Source: Gari tellinella (taxonomy: Eukaryota > Mollusca > Bivalvia > Cardiida > Psammobiidae). Taken from it: a stretch of 64,000 bases of DNA. Positions 20,897 through 31,222 of this stretch are shown here, one piece after another. How positions within the stretch are numbered: position 1 is the first letter of the stretch; each line of letters starts with the position of its first letter. The notes below the pieces were generated by a model. It saw nothing but the letters and a program-made list of their open reading frames with translations. It did no database searches and was not told the origin of the DNA. The stretch is taken from positions 24,386,742-24,450,741 of the forward strand of contig OV277870.1 in NCBI GenBank assembly GCA_922989275.2. The letters are read 5' to 3'. Made by a program: the position numbers and the translations under genes.

Positions 20897-23886
20897 GTAA
20901 GTTACAGTATATGGATTTTAACCCATTACCTCATAAATACGTCTTTTTACCCCCACTATAGTATTTGCTGCGCTGAAAAAATAAGTTTCAATTTTTACAT
21001 TCATAATATTATAGAGATCTACCATAAAAAAGAAAAATCATCTATAATCTAGCAGATGGTAGCTTGAAGCAGGCTGAATGTAAAGCAGAATGCGCCTTAA
21101 GGCGCATTCTGCTTTACTTTCAACCTGCTTTATGTGACCTCCTATTTTCAAACTTGAATAAAGCTATAAAGTAATAGGTTTCAGCAAACAGTGTAGACTT
21201 TGGGCAGACGCTGCATAATGTCCGAGTTTCTAAGGATCAAAACAGTTTGACATATGGATGTTTCTTAAGTCAAAATATCTTAATCTGTTATTAAGAAATA
21301 AAAGGAGTCGACTCATTTAGTAGACAATAAGTATGTTTGCAATGAAGGAGTGAACCCCTTCATTGTACACACATTGGATATGTTCAAACAGTTTGGATCC
21401 TGATCAGACGCCGCGTTACGCGGCGTTTGATCAGTATATAAACTGCTTGAACTTCATCGCGATAATAACTTAAGTCCGTTTTACCTTAAATTTAAATTTG
21501 AAAAAAATAATTGTTGAAAAGCGATGAAGTAATGGCTGTGAAGAGACGTTAATTTGCAGATTATTCTATCAACCTAATGTTTAGCGTCGGTGTTTCGATT
21601 CTGTTGTCATTTCTATATATACAGTAAAAACCTTTCTATTGCGACTACTAAAATAAAGCCTTATTGGTCGTATAAAAAGCCCGTGATAGCTTAAAGCAAG
21701 ATGACAGTAAAACAGAAAGCTCCTAAGGAAGCTTTCTGATTTACTGTCACCTTACTTTAAGCAGTCATCTATTGTAACCGCCTAATAATTAACACAGTTT
21801 AGTGGTCGTTAATGAGAGATTTGACTTTTATTTGTTATTTTGAACACAGCTATGGAAAAAGAGGAGATTGCCCTAACTCAGTCTTTGGAGGGGATAAAAT
21901 TCTGTACAGTCGATAATGTTGTTTTACTAGAAGGCGCCAAAATACGCCTCGTCGATAAACATTGGTAAGTCTTATGATTGGTACGACGTAAGTCTTTATT
22001 TTCTCTCTCATGGTATTTCATTTATATGTGTGTATGTCTTAATGCATGTATCTCGCTCAGTCTCTCTGTCTATGTATCTGCCTCTCTCTGTCTCTCTATA
22101 TATATCTCTAACTATCGATCTGTCTAAATATCTTTTTATCTCTATCTCTTTCTGTCTCTGTCTTTCTCTATTTCTCTATGTGTATATCTCTCTCTTTTCT
22201 CTCTCAATATATCTCTCCCATTTACAATATGTATTATTTTTATGATGTTGTATTTAGCTGACTTATTTCTATTACATTGTGCACATGCTGTGCATTTTGG
22301 TTTCTGGTTGTAAATTTTGTTGTAAGTGTTACTTTAATATGTTTATCCAAAGTGGGCATTACAAAACCTGGAGGAAAGTTATGAACCCGTTGGTCTAACC
22401 AAATACAGTGAAACCCCCTCCAAACCGGAACCTCTAAATACCGGAATTCTCTTTAAACCGGACAAAAATATGCTCCCGTTTCCAAGCCTTCTTTTTATAT
22501 AAATTACACCATCAATACGTACTTTATACATTCGTGAATTTATATCATCAGGGATATTTTCTATACTCTATGGGATTATAGCTTACAGCAGGTTGAAAGT
22601 AACGCAGAATGCGCCTTAAGGCGCATTCTGCTTTACTTTCAATCTGCTTTAAGTGGTCAGCTATCTTCCATACTAGAAACAATCTATGGCGTAATGGGTT
22701 AAACCCCCTCTGATCTCACTGTAATAATTTTATCCTATCTATATTTTCAGCCGATGCAAGAGGGGGTATTTGTCGTGCTCTAGCTACAGTTCTAATGAGG
22801 ACAATGCTTCTATAGTCAAAGTGAAGAAAACCAAGAAATCCAAATCTAACTCTAAAGCAAAAGAAACTGCAAAAGCTTTAAAACGACGACGGAAGCGGAG
22901 ACGAAATAAATCAAAAAGTAAGATAGATAGATAGAGTTTATTCTGGTAACAATATGCATATCATGGCAACCAACAATAACTAATTACACAGATCATATAA
23001 AAATGACAAATCATGTACATGTATAGAAATGAAGAGATTCATGACAGGCACACCAATTCAAAGGATAACACAAAAAAGAGAAAATTAATTCCCCTTATTT
23101 CCATTTTGGTCCCTGATATTGGTGGCTGAACCATGAAAGGTCATACATGTGTATATTAATATTAAATGTATCAAGAGGACATCTAATGAGATCACCTAAT
23201 TATGTATAAATAAAACTATATTAAATTAATCTCAAATATTTAAAGAGAACTTGCTTTCTTGTTACTCAAAGGTATTATGCATGTACCCCAATGCAAGGCT
23301 TCTAATAGGCGATGCATTTCTCTATCACAGACTTAAGTAGTATATGTCAAAACACAGTAAAACCTCTTTTACGACAACTAAAACCAAAGATAACTGATTG
23401 TATAAAAGACAGGTGATCGATTAAAGCAAGATGACAGTTAAGCAGAAAGCTCCGAAAGGAGAAATTGTTTTACTACAACCTTGCTTTAAAGAGTCACCTG
23501 TGTCGTAAACATCTAATAATTAACACAATGTAGTGGGCATAATAGTGAAGCTCTACTGTATATACTTAAGTTATATAATATAAATTTTAAAACTGGAACT
23601 CACTTAAGTTGAACCATAATTTAAAGTTAAAACGTGGCTTGGCCACACTTTAATATTGAAATAGGGGTAAGCTCGACTCAAGCTCGAATTTTTGAATTTG
23701 ATGACCCACGTTAGCTAGGAAAATCTACGTTAAACTCTGATAACAGTATAAAAATCATATCACTAGTAGAGCATATGTTATTTTATAAGGACCTATGCAA
23801 TTATTCCTTTAAAGTATAACCAGTGTACATGTATTATTGTTTTATATTTATTTTTTGTCATTTCAGAGAAGAACTCTTCATCATGA
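20744..23886 (+). CDS. Small cysteine-rich, basic-tailed protein (four 3' exons)
   Basis: Four exons join in frame with correct phases: 20744-20896, 21850-21964, 22751-22917 and 23867-23886 (stop TGA). The product has about eight cysteines (motifs ICSV, LLCPHGYFCFVED, GICV, KFCTV, KHCRCKRGYLSC) followed by a Ser/Lys/Arg-rich tail with a run KRRRKRRRNKSKKKNSSS. Cysteine spacing suggests an extracellular disulfide-stabilised domain. The basic tail could bind heparan sulfate or other polyanions, as in several secreted signalling proteins, or act as a nuclear signal or processing site. I do not recognise the family. No signal peptide is visible because the first exon is missing. Two further upstream exons (6119-6157, 9313-9357) fit in phase. 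Introns contain elements of families C, G, HP1 and L, some within 25 bp of splice sites. Confidence 0.72.
20918..21180. mobile_element. Family C element in an intron, 21 bp from a splice donor
   Basis: TTAACCCATTACCTCATAAA to AAAGTAATAGGTT, with a complete HP2 hairpin (AATGCGCCTTAAGGCGCATT). It lies just after the exon at 20744-20896. Confidence 0.8.
21183..21260. repeat. HP1-type hairpin, decayed
   Basis: GCAAACAGTGTAGACTTTGG left, AAGGATCAAAACAGTTTGAC right. The centre is poor. Confidence 0.45.
21353..21551. mobile_element. Family B element with HP1 core
   Basis: AACCCCTTCATTGTACAC to GTGAAGAGACGTTAA. Hairpin with GCGTTACGC tip at 21387-21455. Confidence 0.65.
21625..21830. mobile_element. 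Family L element, HP2-like core
   Basis: ACAGTAAAAACCTTTCTATT on the left. The hairpin GCTTAAAGCAAGATGACAG pairs with CTGTCACCTTACTTTAAGC. The right part is TAATTAACACAGTTTAGTGG. It lies just before the exon at 21850. Confidence 0.65.
21850..21964 (+). CDS. Second 3' exon, cysteine-rich gene
   Basis: 115 bp between acceptor TTTGAACACAG and donor ATTG|GTAAGT. Phase is two bases in, two bases out. It encodes MEKEEIALTQSLEGIKFC and continues with TVDNVVLLEGAKIRLVDKH, contributing one complete cysteine and part of another at the junction. Confidence 0.72.
22005..22215. repeat. TCTC/TATC low-complexity tract
   Basis: Imperfect pyrimidine-rich repeats in an intron of the cysteine-rich gene. The open frame across it is an artefact of the repeat. 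Confidence 0.85.
22404..22723. mobile_element. Family G element with nested family C
   Basis: Starts TACAGTGAAACCCCCTCCAA, continues with ACCGGAATTCTCTTTAAACC, and ends CCCTCTGATCTCACTGTA. From ~22497 to 22702 it is replaced by a family C element with an HP2 hairpin. The insertion point on the left is the same as in the copy at 45017. Confidence 0.75.
22751..22917 (+). CDS. Third 3' exon with basic tail, cysteine-rich gene
   Basis: 167 bp after acceptor TATATTTTCAG, ending at donor AAAAA|GTAAG. It completes a Cys codon, then reads RCKRGYLSCSSYSSNEDN and a long Lys/Arg/Ser tail. The donor runs directly into a GATA repeat and a retroelement-like tail (22920-23100). The upstream end is 28 bp from the end of a G+C composite element. 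Confidence 0.72.
22920..23100 (-). mobile_element. Probable retroelement tail with GATA repeat, minus strand
   Basis: GATAGATAGATAGAGTTTAT: on the minus strand this is ATAAACTC followed by TATC repeats, the common form of a non-LTR 3' end. A similar start occurs at 46413. It begins a few bases after the splice donor at 22918. Confidence 0.4.
23351..23580. mobile_element. Family L element, HP2-like core
   Basis: ACAGTAAAACCTCTTTTACG to AGTGAAGCTCTACTGTATA. Its centre AAGCAAGATGACAGTTAAGC pairs with TACTACAACCTTGCTTTA. Confidence 0.7.
23595..23720. mobile_element. Family H element, decayed
   Basis: TTTAAAGTTAAAACGTGGCT pairs with GGCCACACTTTAATATTGAA, the H-type centre (GTGGCTTGGCCAC). The ends are lost. 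Confidence 0.55.
23867..23886 (+). CDS. Terminal coding exon, cysteine-rich gene
   Basis: Acceptor TTTTTTGTCATTTCAG is followed by AG completing a Lys codon, then KNSSS and TGA. The 3' UTR runs on to a canonical AATAAA at 23981, which supports this as the last exon. Confidence 0.68.
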
Positions 23887-23980
23887 TAGAGGGGCGAATA
23901 GTCACCATCCATATTATAATGTATATAGCAGCAGCACATTGTGACATCTTGTAAATCTTGTTGTAAATACTATTTCTAGA

Positions 23981-23986
23981 AATAAA
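23981..23986 (+). promoter_or_regulatory. Poly(A) signal AATAAA
   Basis: Canonical hexamer 95 bp after the stop codon of the cysteine-rich gene. Cleavage would be expected around 24000-24010. A family A element starts soon after, at 24032. Confidence 0.6.
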
Positions 23987-24031
23987 TTAACAATTCCAGT
24001 TATACTATTTTCTGTTCTTTTTTAACGAATG

Positions 24032-24259
24032 TTGTTACAGAGGAGAATACGTTATTTTTTCCAATAAATACGTTTATCCTTAAACAGTTTTTTCTAGTGT
24101 TGCAAACAGTTTGAAGCTTATTCAGACGCCGGGTAATCCGGCGTCTGAACAGGCTCCAAACTGTATGCCCCTAAGAGTTTGCAAAAGGTTATTTTCGACA
24201 TTTTATTCCATTTGTGTTAATTTTCGTTTTAAACGGTAATGATAACGTCTTCTCCGTTC
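24032..24259. mobile_element. Family A element, decayed
   Basis: TTACAGAGGAGAATACGTTA start, HP1 hairpin with GGGTAATCC tip, end AACGTCTTCTCCG. Located just after the poly(A) signal at 23981. Confidence 0.7.
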
Positions 24260-24430
24260 AACCCAATATCCCATATAGCCGGTTTTTAGTTTTGAAAACA
24301 GATAACCAATTCAAGCAGGTTGAAAGTAAAGCAGAATGCGCCTAAAGTCACATTCATCTTTACTTTCAACCTCTTTAAGTGACCACATATCTTCAATACT
24401 AAAACAGGCTATTGGGTAATGGGTCAATCG
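24258..24430. mobile_element. Family C element, short form
   Basis: CCAATATCCCATATAGCC to CTATTGGGTAATGGGT, with a damaged HP2 hairpin (GCGCCTAAAGTCACATTC). Confidence 0.6.
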
Positions 24431-24439
24431 CCATAAACG

Positions 24440-24700
24440 ACTACAACCAACGTTGCGTCTGATCAGGATCCAAACAGTTTTCCAGTTATTTCGAGGTTTA
24501 CTCAATCAGTTTGTCTTAACGTATGTATGATCATTTCTGTGCGGTCAAATAATAACATGTTATTAAAGTACATGAACTTCAATAGATAACCCTAGAGACG
24601 ACAAAGTCGCCCAAAGTCAACTTTGCAAACAGCTTTGATCTAGATCAGACCCAGAAATACGCGGCGTCTGATTAGGATCTAAACTGTGTTTCAAAATGTT
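24440..24700. repeat. Two HP1 hairpin remnants
   Basis: A right arm GCGTCTGATCAGGATCCAAA at ~24456 and a poor hairpin 24623-24690 (GCAAACAGCTTTGATCTAG). Confidence 0.5.
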
Positions 24701-24716
24701 GTTAGTCACTCTGTCT

Positions 24717-25206
24717 TAACCCATTATCCCATAGCCTGCTGTTAGTCTTTAAGAAAGATGATTACTTAAAGCAGGTTGAAAGTAAAGCAGAATGTTCCTT
24801 AAGGCGCATTCTCCTTTACTTTCAGTCTGCTTTAAGCTATCATTTACTACAGTGGAGAATCTGTTATTCTTTCCCAATAAACGCGTTTACGCTAAAACTA
24901 TTATTTGCAGTGCAAACAGTTTGGAGCCAGATCAGACGCCGGGTAACCCGGCGTCTGATCAGGCTCCAAACTGTTTGCCACCAAGATAAACAAGAATTAT
25001 CAGAATTGTCCAAAAGTTGTTCTTTTCTACGTTTTAGTGCTTTGCGTTTGCGTACGTTTGCGTTTAAACGGGAAAGAATAACAGATTCTCCACTGTAATA
25101 AAAAGAAAATGTATCTTATGGTATACATTGTATAAATTGAATTATTTTCTTTGGTGGAGGAATATATCAAAGGGGTGAAAAGGCGTTTATATGGGGTTAT
25201 GGCTCA
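24717..25206. mobile_element. Family C element interrupted by family A
   Basis: TTAACCCATTATCCCATAGC at the left; the usual right part (TTATTTTCTTTGGTGGAGG..TATGGGGTTATGG) resumes after 25097. The element between is family A, so the two insertions are ordered in time: C first, A later. Confidence 0.8.
24848..25097 (+). mobile_element. Family A element, complete, inside family C
   Basis: TACAGTGGAGAATCTGTTAT to AGATTCTCCACTGTA, 250 bp, with intact HP1 hairpin and open frames on the same pattern as other A copies. Confidence 0.9.
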
Positions 25207-25254
25207 AATCTTATCTATATTGATATTACATACACTTATATTGAGTACTGAAGC

Positions 25255-25322
25255 AAACGACAATATAGCGGTGAAGGACGGTAAAAATCTCACGATGACT
25301 TTGGCAGCGAAAAGGGTTTAAG
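25255..25322. repeat. Family B end fragment
   Basis: CAAACGACAATATAGCGGTG, then ATCTCACGATG and GAAAAGGGTTTAA, the right end of B. Confidence 0.55.
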
Positions 25323-25409
25323 AACACAATACTCTTCGTTTGTCACAAGCACATGAATTTTCACTCAATATAGCGATGAAGGTGTTGGTTCTTGTAGTTT
25401 CGACGAAAT

Positions 25410-25785
25410 TAAAATCAAACGCAAACAATTTGGATCCTGATCAGACGACAAAATCCGTTCGGTTTGACACGGAGAATGTGTTATTCTTTCCCAATAAACG
25501 CGTTTACGCTAAAACTATTATTTACAATACAAACAGTTTGGAGCCAGATCAGACGCCGGGTAACCTGTTTGCCACCAAGATAAATATGAATTATCAGAAT
25601 TGTCTAAAAGTTGTTCTTTTCTACGTTTTAGTGTTTTGCGTTTGCGTACGTTTGCGTTTAAACGGGAAAGAATAACAGATTATCCACTGTATTTCAGTAT
25701 TTCTTAAGTCAAAATATTTAATATTTAAAAGGCAGACGACAACTGTTTAAACGTGGTGACGTCATGGCAGTAAATAGGTTAAAAG
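25410..25785. mobile_element. Family B element interrupted by family A
   Basis: Left arm GCAAACAATTTGGATCCTG; after the A insertion the B right part resumes (TTTCAGTATTTCTTAAGTC, GCAGACGACAACTG, GACGTCATGGCAGTAAATAG). Much of the hairpin's right arm was lost at the insertion. Confidence 0.65.
25466..25691 (+). mobile_element. Family A element, hairpin deleted, inside family B
   Basis: GACACGGAGAATGTGTTATT to AGATTATCCACTGTA. The HP1 right arm is missing: CCGGGTAACCTGTTTGCC joins the tip directly to the end of the arm. Confidence 0.8.
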
Positions 25786-25975
25786 CGAAAATTGTCCATT
25801 TGAAAGGTATATGAATTCAGTACATGTACGTTGTACATCAACCTTCAATTTGAAATAAACACACTTACAATAACACCGAGAAACACATTGATTTGAAAAC
25901 AAATTCCGTTATAAAATGAGAACGTTTGCGATTTTCCATTAAACGTTGCCAATAAAGAAGCATTAAATATCTAAA

Positions 25976-26815
25976 TATACTCAGCAAAACTGCTAAGTAC
26001 CCCAACATAGTAATAAATTTTATTTTTAGTTTTAATCAAATAAATTTTGTTTACACGCCAAAACGTGTGCATGGAGATTCTTGATCGACTGAAACCGGTT
26101 TTAGTTGTGTTCAGTCAGCCGTTTCGTGTAGACGGTACACAGGCTCGAACCAGGGTAAGTGGCACGTGCAGTACGGGCTTGTTATTACACAAATTTCACT
26201 TGAAAATTGAATGCGTTGACTTCGACAGTTGGAAAAAAACAAAAAAATGGGTCGGATGTCATTTGAAGAACAAGGTAGAACCATAGCACTTTTACAGAGC
26301 GGGCTGACCGATGCTGAGGTAATTTAAAACGTCTTTCATTTTAACATCTTCATCACGTTTCTTTCTCTGTTATGGTATGATACTAGCATTATCTGCCCAA
26401 GTAGAGTACGTTTCATCAACATTTGCTCGCCGAAGCAATCAATGATCAAGCTTATGGCAAGGTACCGCAGAACCGGAAGTGTAGCAGATGAACAAATACG
26501 TCCGCGGTCCATGGACACAACATCATCAGAAATTTCACCATGTCTATGAGGGCTCGGCGCATGGCTGTAGTGAGAGCTAATGGTGGTCATACACATTATT
26601 GACATTGCTCCAAAAATGTAACTTTTTGATTGGCACTATGCTTTGTTTTTCTACGTATAAAAGCATCATTTTCTCACAATCATTGTTGTTTTTCATAAAA
26701 TAATTAAAAACTGTTTATTGTTCATAAATCTGAAAAGCCCTTTACGTTATCACGATCCATGAAACAGAAAATTTCAACATAGCCCCTGGGGTACTTAGCA
26801 GTTTTGCCTAGTATA
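25976..26815 (+). mobile_element. Decayed Tc1-like element with transposase remnant
   Basis: Ends are inverted repeats of about 28 bp: AAAACTGCTAAGTACCCCA at 25986-26004 and its complement at 26786-26805, both continuing outward to TATACT. TA flanks fit Tc1/mariner. The length, ~840 bp, is half of a typical Tc1 element. Confidence 0.75.
26249..26550 (+). pseudogene. Tc1-like transposase N-terminal (HTH) remnant
   Basis: MGRMSFEEQGRTIALLQSGL at 26249 is the start of the paired-like DNA-binding domain of one Tc1 lineage. After DAE the frame stops. The homology resumes in other frames near 26420 (FARRSNQ, then RYRRTGSVADEQIRPRS), a spacing that suits the second HTH and GRPR-like hook. About 100 bp between them has GTAATT..ACTAG borders, so it may be an intron or a decayed insertion. 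The catalytic DDE part is absent. Confidence 0.65.
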
Positions 26816-27144
26816 GTTACACACAATAGCTGTTGAACCAATTTAGATTGAAACAAAATATTTTTTTATAGCCTTTCTATTTCGAATCTGAAACAATCCC
26901 GTTCTTCACATAAGTGTATAAAATGCATTTAATATGTATCATGTTTGTTCGAAATTCCTAATCGTAAATAAAACCTCTCTTGGTAAATATTTACAGATCA
27001 TTAAAGATGCTGTTTAAGCAATTTACAAAACTATAACGTTGAAATGTGGATTGCAGCTACAAATAAATTCCATATTTTTCCTTTATTTCCTGGAGCATAA
27101 ACGGGTTTTTTTCGCATTTAATGCTAACAAATGATAGATATACA

Positions 27145-27350
27145 TTACTGTATACAATAGGTACCTACTATATTGTATTGTATCATACTACGCTATACTA
27201 TAATCATGCTATACCATACAATATCATACTATGAGCACTATGCTATGATATGTTATGCTATACTATCAATTACACTACACTACATGTACACTACACTACA
27301 CTTCACTATACTATGCTCTACTATTACATATTATAATGTATCTATTACAT
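27145..27350. repeat. TATAC/CACTA low-complexity tract
   Basis: Degenerate ATACTA and ACTACACTACA repeats. No gene. Confidence 0.7.
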
Positions 27351-27398
27351 AATAAACAGTATCTATAACATAATATATTATTAAATTATAGGCCATAT

Positions 27399-27648
27399 TA
27401 CAGTGGAGAAAACGTTATTCTTTCCCAATAAACGCGTTTACGCTAAAACTGTTATTTGCAGTGCAAACAGTTTGGAGCCAGATCAGACGCCGGGCAACCC
27501 GGCGTCTGATCAGGCTCCAAATTGTTTGCCACCAAGATAAACATGAAATATCAGAATTGTCCAAAAGTTGTTCTTTTCTACGTTTTAGTGCTTTGCGTTT
27601 GCGTACGTTTGCGTTTAAACGGGAAAGAATAACAGATTCTCCACTGTA
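27399..27648 (+). mobile_element. Family A element, complete
   Basis: TACAGTGGAGAAAACGTTAT to AGATTCTCCACTGTA, 250 bp. Hairpin tip GGGCAACCC. Confidence 0.9.
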
Positions 27649-28119
27649 TGATAGGAAAGAACATGTTGCCGCAGTATAAATGAAATCAGTTGGGAAACTC
27701 TATATGATTCTGTTTTCCACCGAATTCTCAAGAATGGAAATGAAATTATACAGTTCAACACGTTTTACATATTTTCTTGAATAACAAGTATACGGTTTTA
27801 TTATTTCCTCTAGCTGATCTCATTGTAAAACACGATAGTTGGCAATCACAATACGTGTCTATCTGTCATGATATGATAGCGTATCTTCAGATCATCCCAA
27901 CACTATTTTCGATAATGGGAATCGCAGGCTTGCATTAAGTGAAATATTATTACAAGTCTTACCTGTAATCATATGAAACATGGATTTTCTTTACTTATCA
28001 AACACATTTCTACTTCTTGATAGTTGTTAGATCAGAACTATAGAAACCCCCAGACAATGTTTGTGTTTTGTAATGAAAGTGGTTGCCCGAATGACGCAAA
28101 ACCGAACGTTATTGTGTAC

Positions 28120-28185
28120 TCTGTCTCCTTTACTTTCAATTACTTTAAGCTACAATCTGTTTAAATATTTTAAAAGAATATTCTT
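28120..28185. repeat. Family C fragment
   Basis: CTCCTTTACTTTCAATTACT and TTTAAGCTACAATCTG, the right arm of HP2 and its flank only. Confidence 0.45.
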
Positions 28186-28365
28186 TTGAGAGGCTGGAAT
28201 ACGATTTTTCATATTTTGTTCAATACCATGTTTAATAATAATGTGTATTTGTGTAGATTCAGAGGTCATAATTTAACAGGCTATTTAATGGACAATGATG
28301 TCAGAAGAAAACCAACACTAAAACCCCATCTGCATTTTGTTTGTCTTGCACAGAGATACAACATG

Positions 28366-28615
28366 TACAGTGGAGAATCTGTTATTCTTTCCCGTTTAAA
28401 CGCAAACGTTCGCAAACGCAAAGCACTAAAACGTAGAAAAGAACAACTTTTGGACAATTTTGATATTTCATGTTTATCTTGGTGGCAAACAGTTTGGAGC
28501 CTGATCAGACGCCGGGTTGCCCGGCGTCTGATCTGGCTCCAAACTGTTTGCACTGCAAATAACAGTTTTAGCGTAAACGCGTTTATTGGGAAAGAATAAC
28601 GTTTTCTCCACTGTA
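28366..28615 (-). mobile_element. Family A element, complete, reversed
   Basis: TACAGTGGAGAATCTGTTAT to AACGTTTTCTCCACTGTA, 250 bp. Hairpin tip GGGTTGCCC, the complement of the 27399 tip GGGCAACCC, so the two copies are close relatives. Confidence 0.9.
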
Positions 28616-29612
28616 CTATATACTATCAATATATATTCGATTCCAGGTTAGTTCAATTCAAATTTAATTGTCGTATTAAAGTCATAGTGTTGCTTCTCAA
28701 ATTACATAAATCGAGCATTTATCTAACATGCATTTATGGTACTGTCGTAATCGTTACATATAATTATATAAAAAAAAAAAAGTAATTCGTGGCGATTTTT
28801 CAGGTAGTACTGCTTACAAACCCGTGAAATTTGTGGAAACAAATCAAGTTCTAAATCTAGCTTGTTTACTTTTCGAATAACGACAAAGGTTTACGGAGAT
28901 ATATGTCGATGACGTCATAACTATGTTTAGTGGGAACTGAAAATGCTTTAAATCAAAGAGAGACGACTTCTATAGTTCTTCCCACTAAATATCACATAAA
29001 CCAAGCCGATGACGACACACACTGTATATATAAAGTGTCGCTGCTCGTATCGATCACGCGACATTCAAAAAATTCTCAGGACCCAGTCCGAAAATTTGTA
29101 ATGTAAACAAATATCTTATTTTGCCATCAATCTTGATAAGAAATCGAGGCAAATGTCAGGCATATTTAAAGCAAATTTCACTTTGTATAAATACATAGAA
29201 AATGAACACATACAAGACATTTCGCGTTTTAGACTTAAAGTTTGGCAGTATTATGCCTTTAGGTAACTATTTGTCTACAACTTCTGTCGTCGAAATGTTA
29301 AAAGCTGGTAAAATACAAAATCACAAAAGCAACACCAAAGTGTTCATTGGACCTTTTTCCCAATTGTAAATATTCCTCATTATTTTACATCTACGCTCGT
29401 AATGGATCTTGCATAATGTTTAAAAAATAGTTCGAAATTGTGCTGGTAAAAGCAAACAGTTTTACTGTACCTAACACGTGATATTTATTTATTTCTGAAA
29501 ACGCCTGGGTTTTTTTCTTCAGAAATGACATAATACGCAATTGGTTTCTTAATCTGATCAAAACCAATACGTACGAGATTGGTACAATGTCCAAAACAGT
29601 ATTTATTCAAAT
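28616..29612. other. No supported feature, one small inverted repeat
   Basis: TAGTGGGAACT (28930) and AGTTCTTCCCACTA (28974) are a short inverted pair. Nothing else stands out. Confidence 0.45.
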
Positions 29613-29815
29613 GTTATCCTTTTACTGTCAATGACGCCAAAAGGCGCGTTTGCAAACAGTTTGGATGTTTGACATTCTTTTTAAATTTTCTTCAGTCAAA
29701 CGGCCTTATATTTAACTTTGTGATGATATTGCAGACAACAATATTGAAAGAGACGACAATGAAACGGTGAAGGGGTAAACGCTTCATGATATATTTGCTC
29801 ATGAAAGGGTTAAGC
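29613..29815. mobile_element. Family B element with lost hairpin
   Basis: CTTTTACTGTCAATGACGCC, GCAAACAGTTTGGATGTTTG (arm fused to arm), GACAATGAAACGGTGAAGGG, end CATGAAAGGGTTAA. Confidence 0.65.
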
Positions 29816-29949
29816 ATTGTTTCTATAAAGGAATTTCACTATTCTAATCTCGGTTAACGAGCAACATATGCATCATCAAAGTTGTATAAATTTCCCTTGC
29901 AAAGTTTTGCGAAATTAACTTTAACACCTTTTTATCCTTTTTATCAGGA

Positions 29950-30090
29950 CAGCTAAATACAGTCAAACTTTGATATCTCAAAAATACACGTATTTCAAAA
30001 ATAGAAAGCTGCCAGAATATAACGTAAAATGCGCCTAAATGCGCATTCTGCTTAACTTTAAACCTGATTTGACTTCAAAACTGGAAACAG
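29950..30090. repeat. Family H end fragment joined to HP2 remnant
   Basis: TACAGTCAAACTTTGATATC then CCAGAATATAACGTAAAATG and AATGCGCATTCTGCTTAAC, a decayed HP2 hairpin. Confidence 0.5.
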
Positions 30091-30400
30091 ATAATGGGGG
30101 AACAGTTAAATTCCGTGTAAACAACAAATAATGACGACTAACCATCTGCAACAGGATAACATTTAACAAACAGCTGTTGTAACAAAATTATAGGGATAGA
30201 TCGAAATCGGAGTTAAAATCACTTGTAAGGTATATAAATATTCGACTCAGTCTTTAGATTTAATACATGATTGCCAACATCAATAGAAATGCATTTAAAC
30301 ACTTTGTGTGAGTTTTTTTTTATGTGAAACAGCAGTTTTAACGCCTTTGATGTTGCGCACATTCCTCTGCACTTCACAAATCGAGATTCAAACGGATAAT

Positions 30401-30596
30401 AAGTCGAACTTCGATATCTCTAACTCGGTAAAGTCGAGCATACCCGTATTTCAAAGTAAAAACGCGGCTTAGCCGCGTTTTAACTTTGAAACACGGATAT
30501 GTTCACCTAAACTGAGCTTAAAACAAGGCAGATTCGTTTTTCGATATATCGGATAGTTCGAGTTAAGCCAGTTCGAAATATCGAAGTTTGACTGTA
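30401..30596. mobile_element. Family H element
   Basis: AAGTCGAACTTCGATATCTC to ATATCGAAGTTTGACTGTA. The central hairpin AAAACGCGGCTTAGCCGCG is almost perfect. The end resembles pogo/Tc1-type MITEs (CAGTCAAAC). Confidence 0.75.
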
Positions 30597-30784
30597 CGTT
30601 GTTCTTGAGGTAAAATTATGCAAAGATGGTTCACTTTAAAACAAAACAACAACAACAAAGCTACGATACAGCAAAACTCCGTGATAACGACATCGCAGTT
30701 TACATTACGATTGAAAACGTGTTCTAGTATATGCTTAATACATGTACATAACCCCGTAGACGGTGACTTACTTCGAAGACAGAT

Positions 30785-30870
30785 TATCACTGAAAGCAGG
30801 TTGAACGTAAAGTAGAATGCGCCTTAAGGCGCCTTCTTCTTTACGTCCAGTGTGTTTTAAGCTGCATCTC
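30785..30870. repeat. HP2 hairpin
   Basis: AAGCAGGTTGAACGTAAAG with tip GCGCCTTAAGGCGC. The right arm has CTTCTTCTTTACG. Confidence 0.65.
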
Positions 30871-30992
30871 CAGATGGACCTGTTCTGTATAACATTGGGA
30901 ATTTTAATTTATACTTCAATATTGGTTACTACACTTTGAGGTGAACTATCAAGACCTGTTTTTTAATGAAGTTGCCAAATGTAATAATATTC

Positions 30993-31222
30993 TTAACCCA
31001 TTTACGCCCAGTGGATTCTTCCATGTTTTATATATTGGATTAGTCCATGTTTTATCAAAGGGATGCCGGGTCAAAATTTTCATTTTCATTTTGTTTTATG
31101 TTGAAATTCCTATCAGCAAACAGTGTAGTCTCTATTTAGACGCCGCATAATCCGGCGTCTGATCAGAGTCTATACTGTTTGCCTTTGTCCTATATAAGGG
31201 ATCGTGGGCACTACTGTGTTAA
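30993..31222. mobile_element. Family D element, HP1-type core
   Basis: TTAACCCATTTACGCCCAGT to ATCGTGGGCACTACTGTGTTAA. Hairpin GCAAACAGTGTAGTCTC..GCATAATCC..GAGTCTATACTGTTTGC. Confidence 0.8.

Noticed and set aside
22030..22245. 71-residue hydrophobic frame
   Set aside because: Comes from the TCTC tract inside an intron.
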